The notes beneath the pieces were generated by a model that did not search any database, was not told where the DNA came from, and saw nothing but the letters and a program-made list of their open reading frames with translations. From Halotalea alkalilenta (GTDB lineage Bacteria > Pseudomonadota > Gammaproteobacteria > Pseudomonadales > Halomonadaceae): a stretch of DNA of 64,000 nt. The position numbers and the translations under genes were made by a program. Below, piece after piece: positions 56,595-64,000 of this stretch; the stretch's first letter is position 1, and each line of letters begins with the position of its first letter. Location of the stretch: NCBI RefSeq assembly GCF_001648175.1, contig NZ_CP015243.1:1302001-1366000 (forward strand). Direction: 5' to 3'.

Positions 56595-58976
56595 ATGGCA
56601 GTAACTCGTCAACCGCTCGATCAAGAGCAGCTCGAACGCCTGGATGCCTGGTGGCGCGCTGCCAACTACCTGACCGTCGGCCAGATCTACCTGAAGGACA
56701 ACCCGCTGCTCGAGCGGCCGCTCGAGCTCGACGACATCAAGCCGCGACTGCTCGGACACTGGGGAACGTCGCCGGGGCTCAACTTGATCTACGTCCACGC
56801 CAACCGGTTGATCAAGGCCTACGATCTGGACGCCCTCTATCTCACCGGGCCCGGTCACGGCGGCCCGGCGCTGCTCGCCAACGTCTGGCTCGAGAACAGC
56901 TACACCGAGCACTTCCCCGAAGTGACCCGCGACCGTACCGGGATGCGCCGGCTGTTCCGGCAGTTCTCCACGCCCGGCGGCATCCCCAGCCACGTCAGCG
57001 TACCGACCCCCGGCTCGATCCACGAAGGGGGCGAGCTCGGCTATGTGCTGACCCACGCCTATGGTGCGGTATTCGACAATCCTGATCTGATCGCGATCGC
57101 CGTGGTGGGTGATGGCGAGGCCGAGACCGGTCCGCTCGAAGGCTCGTGGAAAGGCAATAAGTTCGTCAACCCCACCCGCGACGGGGCGGTATTGCCGATC
57201 CTCCACCTCAACGGCTACAAGATCGCAGGTCCCACCGTGCTCGGTCGTGAGGATGACGAGCGCCTGACCAAGTACTTCGAAGGGCACGGCTATTCGCCAC
57301 GCTTCGTCGAGGGGGACGACCCGATGGCGGTGCACCAGCAAATGGCCGAGGTGCTCGAGCAGGCGGTGGTCGATATCCTCGAGATCCGGCAGCGGGCGAG
57401 AAGCGAGGGTTTCGATACGCGCCCCGAGTGGCCGATGATCGTGCTGCGCACTCCAAAAGGCTGGACCGGTCCTAGCGAGGTGGATGGCAAGCAGGTCGAG
57501 GGCACCTTCCGCTCCCACCAGGTGCCGCTTTCCGGGCTGCGCGATCACCCCGAGCATCTGCGTCAGCTCGAGGAGTGGCTGAAGAGCTATCGCCCCGAGG
57601 AGCTGTTCGGTCAACAAGGCCAGCCGGTCGCCGAGCTGCTCGAACTCGCCCCCGAGGGCAACCGGCGGATGGGCAGCAACCCCCACGCCAACGGCGGTAC
57701 GCTGCGTGAACCGCTGGTGCTGCGCGACTGGCGCAGCTACACCCTCAAGATCGACGACGCTAATCGCGCCCGCGAGCGGCATGAATCGACCCGGGTACTC
57801 GGCGGCATGCTGCGCGACGTTTATCTCGACAACCCGCACAGCTTCAGGCTCTTCTGCCCCGACGAGACCAATTCCAATCGCCTGGGCGCGGTGTTCGAAG
57901 CCAGCGATCGCTGCCTGGTCAGCACCATTTACGACTACGACGATTACGTTTCCCACCAGGGGCGGGTGATGGAGGTACTCAGCGAGCACAACTGCCACGG
58001 CTGGCTCGAGGGCTACGTGCTTACCGGTCGTCATGGGATATTCGCCACTTATGAGGCGTTCGCGACGATCATCGATTCGATGGCGATACAGCATGCCAAG
58101 TGGCTCGAGCATGCTTGCGACGTACCCTGGCGTGCGCCGATCCCCTCGCTCAACTACCTGCTGACCTCGACCTGCTGGCGCAATGATCACAACGGCTTCA
58201 GCCACCAGGGCCCAGGTTTCATCGACAGCCTGATCAGCAAGCGCCCCGAAGTAGTGAGGATCTACCTGCCGCCCGATGCCAACTGCCTGCTTTCAGTGGC
58301 CGATCATTGTCTCAACAGCGTCAACTATCTCAACGCGATCGTGATCGACAAGCAGCCGCAGATGCAGTACCTGAACGCCGAGGAGGCCAGCGCGCACTGC
58401 GCCGCCGGGGCGAGCATCTGGGCGTGGGCCGGTAACGAAGTCGAGGGAGAGGAGCCCGACATCGTCATGGCCTGCGCGGGAGACATCCCGACCCAGGAGA
58501 CGCTGGCGGCGATCGACCTGCTGCTCCAGCACCTGCCGGAGCTCAAGATACGCATGGTCAACGTCGTCGACCTGATGATGCTGCCGCCGAGCGATCGTCA
58601 CCCCCACGGTGCCAGCCAGGAGAAGTTCAACGCCCTGTTCACCACCAGCAAGCCTGTGCTTTTCACCTTCCACGGCTATCCCGGCGTGGTCCACCAACTG
58701 CTCCACGGCCGTGCCAGCACCGAGCGCTTCCACGTGCGCGGCTACCAGGAGGAGGGCACCACTACTACCCCCTTCGACATGGTGGTGCTCAACCGCATCA
58801 GCCGTATCCACCTCTGTCTCGATGTGCTGCGCTACGTGCCTGACAGACTCGAGAAAGCGTCGGCTTTCATCGGCTACCTCGAGAATCTGCTCGACGAGCA
58901 CCAACGCTATACGCGCGAGCACTTCGACGATCTGCCGGAGATCACCGAGTGGCGCTGGTCGGGAGGCAAGGGCTGA
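56595..58976 (+). CDS. xfp: Xylulose-5-phosphate/fructose-6-phosphate phosphoketolase
   Basis: TPP-dependent enzyme splitting xylulose-5-P or fructose-6-P with phosphate to acetyl-phosphate plus glyceraldehyde-3-P or erythrose-4-P. 793 residues, the family length. [20 protein letters not shown], the TPP motif [20 protein letters not shown] and YGVF-like C-terminal blocks [15 protein letters not shown] and [15 protein letters not shown] are diagnostic. The gene follows ackA by 75 bp. Fructose-6-P from the nearby kinase and pentose-P from the zwf branch are both possible substrates. Confidence 0.96.
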   Translation: MAVTRQPLDQEQLERLDAWWRAANYLTVGQIYLKDNPLLERPLELDDIKPRLLGHWGTSPGLNLIYVHANRLIKAYDLDALYLTGPGHGGPALLANVWLENSYTEHFPEVTRDRTGMRRLFRQFSTPGGIPSHVSVPTPGSIHEGGELGYVLTHAYGAVFDNPDLIAIAVVGDGEAETGPLEGSWKGNKFVNPTRDGAVLPILHLNGYKIAGPTVLGREDDERLTKYFEGHGYSPRFVEGDDPMAVHQQMAEVLEQAVVDILEIRQRARSEGFDTRPEWPMIVLRTPKGWTGPSEVDGKQVEGTFRSHQVPLSGLRDHPEHLRQLEEWLKSYRPEELFGQQGQPVAELLELAPEGNRRMGSNPHANGGTLREPLVLRDWRSYTLKIDDANRARERHESTRVLGGMLRDVYLDNPHSFRLFCPDETNSNRLGAVFEASDRCLVSTIYDYDDYVSHQGRVMEVLSEHNCHGWLEGYVLTGRHGIFATYEAFATIIDSMAIQHAKWLEHACDVPWRAPIPSLNYLLTSTCWRNDHNGFSHQGPGFIDSLISKRPEVVRIYLPPDANCLLSVADHCLNSVNYLNAIVIDKQPQMQYLNAEEASAHCAAGASIWAWAGNEVEGEEPDIVMACAGDIPTQETLAAIDLLLQHLPELKIRMVNVVDLMMLPPSDRHPHGASQEKFNALFTTSKPVLFTFHGYPGVVHQLLHGRASTERFHVRGYQEEGTTTTPFDMVVLNRISRIHLCLDVLRYVPDRLEKASAFIGYLENLLDEHQRYTREHFDDLPEITEWRWSGGKG

Positions 58977-58998
58977 GGTAGCCAGGACGCCGTGCCCT

Positions 58999-59026
58999 GA
59001 CACCGTGCTCGAAAGGGCACGGTGTC
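58999..59026 (+). terminator. Terminator after phosphoketolase gene
   Basis: GACACCGTGC (58999-59008) and GCACGGTGTC (59017-59026) form a 10-bp stem with 8-nt loop; TTCGTTCG follows. Confidence 0.75.
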
Positions 59027-59113
59027 TTCGTTCGAGCGTGCCGCGGGGACGATGTTGAAGGAGGGTGTCGCCAATTCGCCGGGGAGTTGGCATGATGGGG
59101 TATGCGACCTTAG

Positions 59114-59126
59114 TCTTGAATTAAGA
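59114..59126. promoter_or_regulatory. Inverted repeat before the ethanolamine-type permease gene
   Basis: TCTTGAATTAAGA, an imperfect palindrome in an AT-rich dip 72 bp before the chosen start. It may be part of the promoter or a regulator site. Confidence 0.3.
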
Positions 59127-59197
59127 TATCGATCGAACAACCTCGAGCCGTGGGTCGCATCGATTCCCCAATGACAATGATCGGGACGCCCACCACC

Positions 59198-60628
59198 ATG
59201 AGCAAGCCTGTCTCCTCGACAGTGGACTACGAATCCGTCGGTAACGATTATCTTGCGCGCCGTTCGCTCAAGCGAGGCGCGGCGGGCTGGATGCTGCTCG
59301 CCACGCTCGGCGTCTCCTACGTGATTTCCGGCGACTTCGCCGGTTGGAACCTCGGTCTCGCCGCTGGGGGCTTCGGTGGCCTCTTGGTCGCCACCCTGCT
59401 GATGGGGCTGATGTACACCTGCATGGTCTTCGCCCTCGCCGAGCTCTCCGCCTGCCTGCCCAACGCCGGCGGCGGCTACAGCTTCGCCCGCCGTGCCCTC
59501 GGTCCCTGGGGCGGCTACATCACCGGCACCGCGATCCTGCTCGAGTACGCGATCGCCCCGGCCGCGATCGTGATCTTCATCGGTGGCTATCTCTCGAGCC
59601 TGATCGGCATCGACGGCCCGGTGGTCTATGCGCTGTTCTACCTGGCCTTCATCGGCCTGCACCTGTGGGGCACCGGTGAGGCGCTGAAGATCCTGCTGGT
59701 GATCACCGGGATCGCCGCCGTCGCGATCGTGATCTTCGTGCTGGCGATGATTCCCTATTTCGATGTCGACAACCTGTTCGACATACCTGCCGGCGAAGGA
59801 TTCGGCGCCTCGTCCTTCCTGCCCCATGGCTACTTCGGCATCTGGGCCTGCCTGCCGTTCGCGATCTGGTTTTTCCTCGCCGTCGAAGGGGTGCCGCTGG
59901 CCGCCGAGGAGTCGCGGGATCCGGGGCGCGACATGCCTCGCGGAATCATCGTGGCGATGATGGTGCTGCTGGTGTTCGCAGCCTGCGTGCTGCTGCTCGC
60001 CCCGGGCGGTGCCGGGGCGCAGCTGATGAGCGAGAGCGCCGCTCCCTTGGTCGATGCCCTCAACGCCGCCTACGGACCGGGCAACTGGATCGCCGGGCTG
60101 GTCAACGTGGTCGGCCTCGCCGGGCTGATCGCTTCGTTCTTCTCGATCATCTTCGGCTATTCGCGCCAGGTCTTCGCGCTTTCCCGGGCGGGCTATCTGC
60201 CGCGCTGGCTGTCGGTGACCAATGCCCGCCGCGCACCGACGCTCGCGCTGGTGGTGCCGGGCATCATCGGCTTCTTGCTCTCGCTCACCGGCCAAGGAGA
60301 CCTGATGATCACCATGGCGGTGTTCGGCGCAACCATCTCTTATGCGATGATGACGCTCTCCCACCTGCTGTTGCGCTCGCGCGAGCCCGATCTGCCTCGG
60401 CCATACCGCACCCCGGGTGGGTGTCTCACCTCTGCCGTGGCGCTGGTGCTGGCGCTGGTCGCGTTCGTCTCGACCTTCCTGGTCAGCCTCCAGGCGGCGC
60501 TGTGGTCGGCGGCATTCTACGCGCTGATGCTCGCCTACTTCGGCTTCTACAGCAGGAAGCGGCTGGTTGCCCAGGCGCCCGAGGAGGAGTTCGCCGCGAT
60601 CAAGCGCGCCGAGGCGGAACTGGGCTGA
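59198..60628 (+). CDS. APC-family permease, ethanolamine permease (Eat) type
   Basis: A 476-residue amine/amino-acid importer with 12 helices. The N-terminus VDYESVGNDYLARRSLKRGAAG and the long blocks GVSYVISGDFAGWNLGLA and FLAVEGVPLAAEESRDPGRDMP closely follow ethanolamine permeases of pseudomonads. Start is uncertain: ATG 59198 has a weak GGGACG site, ATG 59171 and GTG 59150 lie in frame. It is 93 bp upstream of a glutamine amidotransferase gene. No ethanolamine ammonia-lyase genes are in the window. Confidence 0.88.
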   Translation: MSKPVSSTVDYESVGNDYLARRSLKRGAAGWMLLATLGVSYVISGDFAGWNLGLAAGGFGGLLVATLLMGLMYTCMVFALAELSACLPNAGGGYSFARRALGPWGGYITGTAILLEYAIAPAAIVIFIGGYLSSLIGIDGPVVYALFYLAFIGLHLWGTGEALKILLVITGIAAVAIVIFVLAMIPYFDVDNLFDIPAGEGFGASSFLPHGYFGIWACLPFAIWFFLAVEGVPLAAEESRDPGRDMPRGIIVAMMVLLVFAACVLLLAPGGAGAQLMSESAAPLVDALNAAYGPGNWIAGLVNVVGLAGLIASFFSIIFGYSRQVFALSRAGYLPRWLSVTNARRAPTLALVVPGIIGFLLSLTGQGDLMITMAVFGATISYAMMTLSHLLLRSREPDLPRPYRTPGGCLTSAVALVLALVAFVSTFLVSLQAALWSAAFYALMLAYFGFYSRKRLVAQAPEEEFAAIKRAEAELG

Positions 60629-60721
60629 GCTGGGTTTGGATCATGATTTTCGATTCAGGACACTACAACGAGCGTTGGCATCCCTTTGGTTTGTCGACAG
60701 ATGGTGGGCGGAGGACGAGCG

Positions 60722-61465
60722 ATGAAAATTGGACTGCTGCAGTGCGATGATTTGGCGCCTTCGCTGCGACAAACCTACGGTAACTATCCCGAGCTCTACG
60801 AGCGGCTGCTGCGCTCGGCCGAGCCCAACGCCACCATCGAGGTCTGGCGGGTGCATGAGGGCGAGCTGCCGGAGGACCTGCTGGCTGCCGACGTCTGGTT
60901 GATCTCCGGCAGCAAGGCGAGCGTCTACGAAGCGCATCCCTGGATCGCTGAGCTGGTCGATTTCGTCTGCCTGCTGTGGGACTCCCGCCGTCCGCTGATC
61001 GGTATCTGCTTCGGTCACCAGCTGATCTGCAAGGCGCTCGGGGGCGTGGTCGAGAGAAGCCACAAGGGCTGGGGGCTCGGGGTGTCGTTCAACCAGGTGG
61101 TCAAGCAGCGGCGCTGGATGTCGCCCTGGCAGGAGCGCCTCGGCCTGGTGGTCAGCCATCAGGACCAGGTGATCGAGTTGCCGCCGGTCGGCGAAGTGAT
61201 CGCCGAGAGCGCTTTTTGCCCGAACTACGTGGTCGAGTATCGTGAACGCTTCCTCGGTATCCAGGGGCATCCCGAGTTCTCCCGCGCGCTGAGCCGCGAC
61301 CTGATGAAACTGCGCGACAGCGTGCTATGCCCGATTCGGCTGCGCGAAGGTGTCGCTTCGCTCGAGGCGCAGACCGATGACGCGCTGATGGCGCGTTGGA
61401 TGGTCGATTTCTACTACCACGCGCTCGCTGAGGCGCAGAGCTATGCCCTGGTGCGCTCTGCCTGA
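60722..61465 (+). CDS. Class I glutamine amidotransferase-like protein
   Basis: A 247-residue GATase1 protein with catalytic Cys in GICFGHQLICKALGG and His-Glu in IQGHPEFSRAL. Stand-alone proteins of this type (YfeJ-like) hydrolyse gamma-glutamyl amides or are of unknown substrate. The ATG at 60722 follows GGAGG; an in-frame ATG 12 codons before has none. Probably one operon with the permease; a gamma-glutamyl route for an imported amine is a reasonable guess but not shown. Confidence 0.88.
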   Translation: MKIGLLQCDDLAPSLRQTYGNYPELYERLLRSAEPNATIEVWRVHEGELPEDLLAADVWLISGSKASVYEAHPWIAELVDFVCLLWDSRRPLIGICFGHQLICKALGGVVERSHKGWGLGVSFNQVVKQRRWMSPWQERLGLVVSHQDQVIELPPVGEVIAESAFCPNYVVEYRERFLGIQGHPEFSRALSRDLMKLRDSVLCPIRLREGVASLEAQTDDALMARWMVDFYYHALAEAQSYALVRSA

Positions 61466-61490
61466 GCGATACCGCCAATGTGACGACGGC

Positions 61491-61522
61491 AAAGCCCGCC
61501 CCGGCAGTCGGGGGCGGGCTTT
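61491..61522. terminator. Bidirectional terminator
   Basis: AAAGCCCGCCCC (61491-61502) and GGGGCGGGCTTT (61511-61522), 12-bp stem, 8-nt loop. A and T runs at the ends serve both strands. Separates convergent amidotransferase and desuccinylase-family genes. Confidence 0.88.
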
Positions 61523-61558
61523 ATCCTTTCATCGGCCGGGTGCGAAGGCGCCGCTGGT

Positions 61559-62689
61559 TCAGGGTGCGAGCAGGTAGCCGCTGCGATGGCGCTGGTGGCC
61601 TGCGATGTCGGCGACGATCATGCCGGCGGTCGCCATCCGGCGCTGGCTGCGGGCGTAGAGCATCCCTGCCTGGGGCGCGCGGACCTCGGCGACTCGATCG
61701 GTCAGCGGGTCGATCACCTCGGCGATCAGATCGCCTGCATCGACCAGGGTGCCGGGCTCGACGGCGAACACCAAAAGGCCTCCGATCGGGGCGTGGACGA
61801 AGTCCATCGCCTCGAGCGGGGTCGCGGGGTAGGGCAGTGCCGGCAGTGCCGGGGCCTGGCCTTCGATGAGCCCTGCGTGGGTCATCCAGTCGATGATCGC
61901 CTGGGCGTCGCGATCGGCGAGCGGGTGATAGACGTCCTGCTGGCCGCGTAGCTCTATGGTGATCGATTCGCTGCCATAGGGAATCGGGTAGCGATCGCCG
62001 AAATGCTGGCGCAGCCGCTCCCAGACCAGGGTGAAGCATTCATCGAACGAGGCGCCGCCCGAGTCGGTGGCGAGCAGGCTCGCTTTCGATCCGAAGTAGC
62101 GGGCGAAGGGTTCGAAGGTCGGCCAGGCGGCGGGCGTGGTGTAGAGGTGCTCGACGGCGTTGAAGTCGCAGTGCAGGTCGAGCACGTAGTCCGCCCCGCA
62201 GGCGAGGCGTTGCAGCACCAGGTGGGTCGACTCGAAGGCGCTGCGCGGGGTGAGCGCCTCGAGCGCCTGGCGAAAACGCCGACGGATCTCGCGGCAGTTG
62301 GCCTGCGGTTCGTCGCTCAGTACGGTGCCCGCATCTGGTTCCAGCTCCGTCGCGATCGTCTCGAAAACGTCGACGAAGCGGCGGTTGAAGTTGCTTACGC
62401 TCTCGAAGTCGTAACGGCCGAGCGGAGTATCCATCAGCTGCTGGTCGAGCCCGTTCGGATTGGCCACCGGTACCAGGGTGACGCGCGCGCGCAGCCCGCC
62501 CTCGGCCTCGAGCGCCTCGAAGCGCTGCTTGAGCTTCCACGCCACCAGCATTCCCGGCAGTTCATCTGCGTGCAGCGAGGCTTGGACGTAGAGCGAACGC
62601 TCGGCGTCGGCCGGGCCGAAATGGAAGCTTTCGATCCGGCGTTCGGTGCCGGGCGCCGGGGAGAGCAGCGGGTGGCTTTGGTGTTCCAC
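61559..62689 (-). CDS. Succinylglutamate desuccinylase/aspartoacylase-family protein
   Basis: A 376-residue zinc-dependent hydrolase of the AstE/AspA type. The zinc ligands are seen in SLHADELPG (His, Glu) and VLDLHCDFNAVEH (His). A C-terminal beta domain with ATPLEAMDFVHAPIGGLLVF and biotinyl-like turns is that of longer family members. GTG start with AGGA 8 nt upstream. It follows the binding-protein gene on the minus strand, so the substrate is likely an N-acylated amino acid imported by the ABC system (inference). Confidence 0.88.
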   Translation of the reverse strand: MEHQSHPLLSPAPGTERRIESFHFGPADAERSLYVQASLHADELPGMLVAWKLKQRFEALEAEGGLRARVTLVPVANPNGLDQQLMDTPLGRYDFESVSNFNRRFVDVFETIATELEPDAGTVLSDEPQANCREIRRRFRQALEALTPRSAFESTHLVLQRLACGADYVLDLHCDFNAVEHLYTTPAAWPTFEPFARYFGSKASLLATDSGGASFDECFTLVWERLRQHFGDRYPIPYGSESITIELRGQQDVYHPLADRDAQAIIDWMTHAGLIEGQAPALPALPYPATPLEAMDFVHAPIGGLLVFAVEPGTLVDAGDLIAEVIDPLTDRVAEVRAPQAGMLYARSQRRMATAGMIVADIAGHQRHRSGYLLAP

Positions 62690-62726
62690 GAGTGAAGTCC
62701 TAAGTGGCGATTGCGCTATACGCGAA

Positions 62727-62750
62727 GGCGCCGCCCAAGGGGGCGGCGCC
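62727..62750 (-). terminator. Hairpin between binding protein and hydrolase genes
   Basis: GGCGCCGCCC (62727-62736) and GGGCGGCGCC (62741-62750), 10-bp stem with 4-nt loop and no long T-run; likely attenuates downstream transcription. Confidence 0.6.
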
Positions 62751-62772
62751 GACGAGGATCGAGCGGAAGGGT

Positions 62773-63552
62773 TTACTCTTCGACGCCGAAGTACTTGTCG
62801 TAGAGGCTCTGGTAGGTGCCATCTTCCCGGACCTCAGCGAGGGCCTGGTTGAAACGCTCGGCGAGCGCCTCGTCGCGGGGACGGAAAGCGATGCCGAAAC
62901 CGTCGCCGAAGTACTCCTTGGGTTCATCGATCATATCGCCGACCACCACGTAGTCGCCCTGGTCTGCGTCGAGCATGGTGGTCTTGCCGATCGGGAAATC
63001 GAGGAAGGCGATGTCGATACGTCCGGCGCTCATGTCGATCACCAGGTCATCAGCGGTGGCGTAGCGGCGGATTTGCGCTTCGCTGCCGTAGAGATCCGTG
63101 ACGTAGTTGTCCTGCAGCGTACCGCGCTGCACGCCGATCGTCTTGCCCTTGAGCGTCTGTGCGTCGGCGCTGGTGAAGCCTTCGCTGCTCGGTGCGAACC
63201 AGGCCGACGGTGGCGAGATGTAGGGCTCGGAGAACAGTACCTGCTGACGGCGCTCTTCATTGATCGTCATCGACGACATGATCGCGTCGAACCTGCGTGA
63301 CAGCAGGCCGGGAATGATCCCGTCCCAGGCCTGGACCACCCACTCGCACTGGAGCTCGGCGCGTTCGCACAGCGCGTCGCCGAGCTCGATGTCGAAGCCG
63401 GTCAGCGAACCATCGGGGTTGCGGTACTCCATCGGTTCATAGGGTACGTCCACACCGATGCGGATGCTCTGGTAATCACGGCCTTGGGCATGCGCGCCGA
63501 CGGCGAGGGTGAGACTGGCGCCGAAGAGCGCTGCGGTGACGATTCTCTTCAT
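62773..63552 (-). CDS. ABC transporter substrate-binding protein, polar amino acid/opine type
   Basis: A 259-residue periplasmic protein of family 3. Signal peptide to about AVGAHAQ, then IRIGVDVPYEPMEYRNPDGSLTGFDIELGDALC, the family signature, followed by WDGIIPGLLSRRFDAIMSSMTI and GKTIGVQRGTLQDNY. Ligand probably a basic or acidic amino acid or an acylated derivative. Its permease (partial) lies upstream at the window end; a decayed relative sits in between. Confidence 0.94.
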   Translation of the reverse strand: MKRIVTAALFGASLTLAVGAHAQGRDYQSIRIGVDVPYEPMEYRNPDGSLTGFDIELGDALCERAELQCEWVVQAWDGIIPGLLSRRFDAIMSSMTINEERRQQVLFSEPYISPPSAWFAPSSEGFTSADAQTLKGKTIGVQRGTLQDNYVTDLYGSEAQIRRYATADDLVIDMSAGRIDIAFLDFPIGKTTMLDADQGDYVVVGDMIDEPKEYFGDGFGIAFRPRDEALAERFNQALAEVREDGTYQSLYDKYFGVEE

Positions 63553-63611
63553 CGGGTTGTTCTCTCGTCTTCAACTCATGGATCGGGTGCCGGAGCACGC
63601 GGTGGGTCGAT

Positions 63612-63790
63612 TCAATCCTCGGCATTCACCGATAGATCGTAGTCGAAATAGCGTTCCATCAATGCCTTGAAGGTACCGTCGGCGTTCAGCCCCTGTGGCC
63701 TGGTTGATTTTTCCGGCCAGCGCCCCGTCGCGCGGACGATCCAGACGCTGAGGATATTCTAATAGGGGTCGAAGAACAGTACCCGCCTTG
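63612..63790 (-). pseudogene. Remnant of a second ABC substrate-binding protein gene
   Basis: Reading the minus strand in shifting frames gives VLFFDPY-stop-NILSVWIVR, DGALAGKINQAT and then ADGTFKALMERYFDYDLSVNAED followed by a stop at 63612. That is the C-terminal part of a family 3 binding protein, with one internal TAG and at least two frame changes. Nothing of the N-terminal part could be found toward 63890. It is most likely an inactivated tandem copy of the intact gene next to it. Confidence 0.75.
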
Positions 63791-63893
63791 CTCGACCTAA
63801 GCGCGTACGCACCGCTCGCTGCCCGGGTCGATGCCGAACTCCCTTCACCGGCGGTAGACGCGCGGTCGGCGAACGGCCCGCGGGACAGGGCGA

Positions 63894-64000
63894 TCATCCG
63901 GCGGGTCTCAAGTGGGCGAGCAGCCGGCGCTCGAGACCGCGGAAGATGCCCTGGATCCCGAAGCTCAGCACCATGTAGAGCAGCGCGACGAAGATGAAGG
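63894..64000 (-). CDS. ABC amino-acid transporter permease, C-terminal end (partial)
   Basis: The last 34 codons of a gene entering from beyond the window: FIFVALLYMVLSFGIQGIFR followed by GLERRLLAHLRPAG and a stop. One membrane helix and a charged tail of this kind close HisM/ArtM-type permeases. It stands directly upstream of the binding-protein remnant and the intact binding protein and probably belongs to the same importer. Confidence 0.75.
   Translation of the reverse strand, partial: FIFVALLYMVLSFGIQGIFRGLERRLLAHLRPAG

Overview
The window is GC-rich chromosomal DNA from a gammaproteobacterium, most likely a member or relative of the Halomonadaceae. This is inferred from the gene set, codon use and protein resemblance; no 16S or other marker is present. 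No tRNA, rRNA or insertion sequence was recognised.

Layout. 1-4.7 kb: end of a SulP anion transporter, then the divergent PEP-synthase pair ppsR/ppsA and an RpiR-type regulator. 4.7-6.3 kb: an AT-richer island with a decayed type I-E CRISPR array (six 29-bp repeats, no cas genes) and an FkbM-type methyltransferase. 6.3-11.9 kb: an MFS exporter and a GntR-led 2-methylcitrate operon (gntR-prpB-prpC-prpD, minus strand). 12.2-21.1 kb: an mdtABC-type RND efflux operon with an outer-membrane factor, in which the adaptor gene carries a frameshift. 21.5-26.7 kb: an ACS-type MFS carrier and a TAXI-TRAP transporter (binding protein plus fused permease).

26.9-43.6 kb: the most distinctive region, a minus-strand, mostly overlapping run of 19 genes that forms an aryl polyene (APE) cluster. 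It has ketosynthases, ketoreductase, dehydratases, two ACPs, thioesterase, AMP ligase, two acyltransferases, two GT2 proteins, a LolA-like carrier, an MMPL exporter and a DUF3261 lipoprotein. Special features are a ligase-dehydratase fusion, a flavoprotein with halogenase motifs, a second GT2 protein lacking its DXD motif, and a terminal DUF4105 membrane protein. No aromatic ammonia-lyase or methyltransferase for the head group is present.

43.7-59 kb: central sugar metabolism. A sugar porter, HexR, zwf-pgl, an aldo/keto reductase, glk with a hexose-6-phosphate mutarotase, gap and fructokinase feed hexoses into glycolysis and 6-phosphogluconate. Further on, acetate kinase and phosphoketolase form a route from xylulose-5-P/fructose-6-P to acetyl-P and acetate. 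A small His-rich DUF305 protein lies between. Several intergenic regions hold palindromes or tandem repeats that look like operators, and one may encode a small RNA.

59-64 kb: an ethanolamine-type permease with a glutamine amidotransferase (plus strand), facing a minus-strand unit with an ABC permease (partial), a decayed binding-protein pseudogene, an intact amino-acid binding protein and a succinylglutamate desuccinylase/aspartoacylase-family hydrolase.
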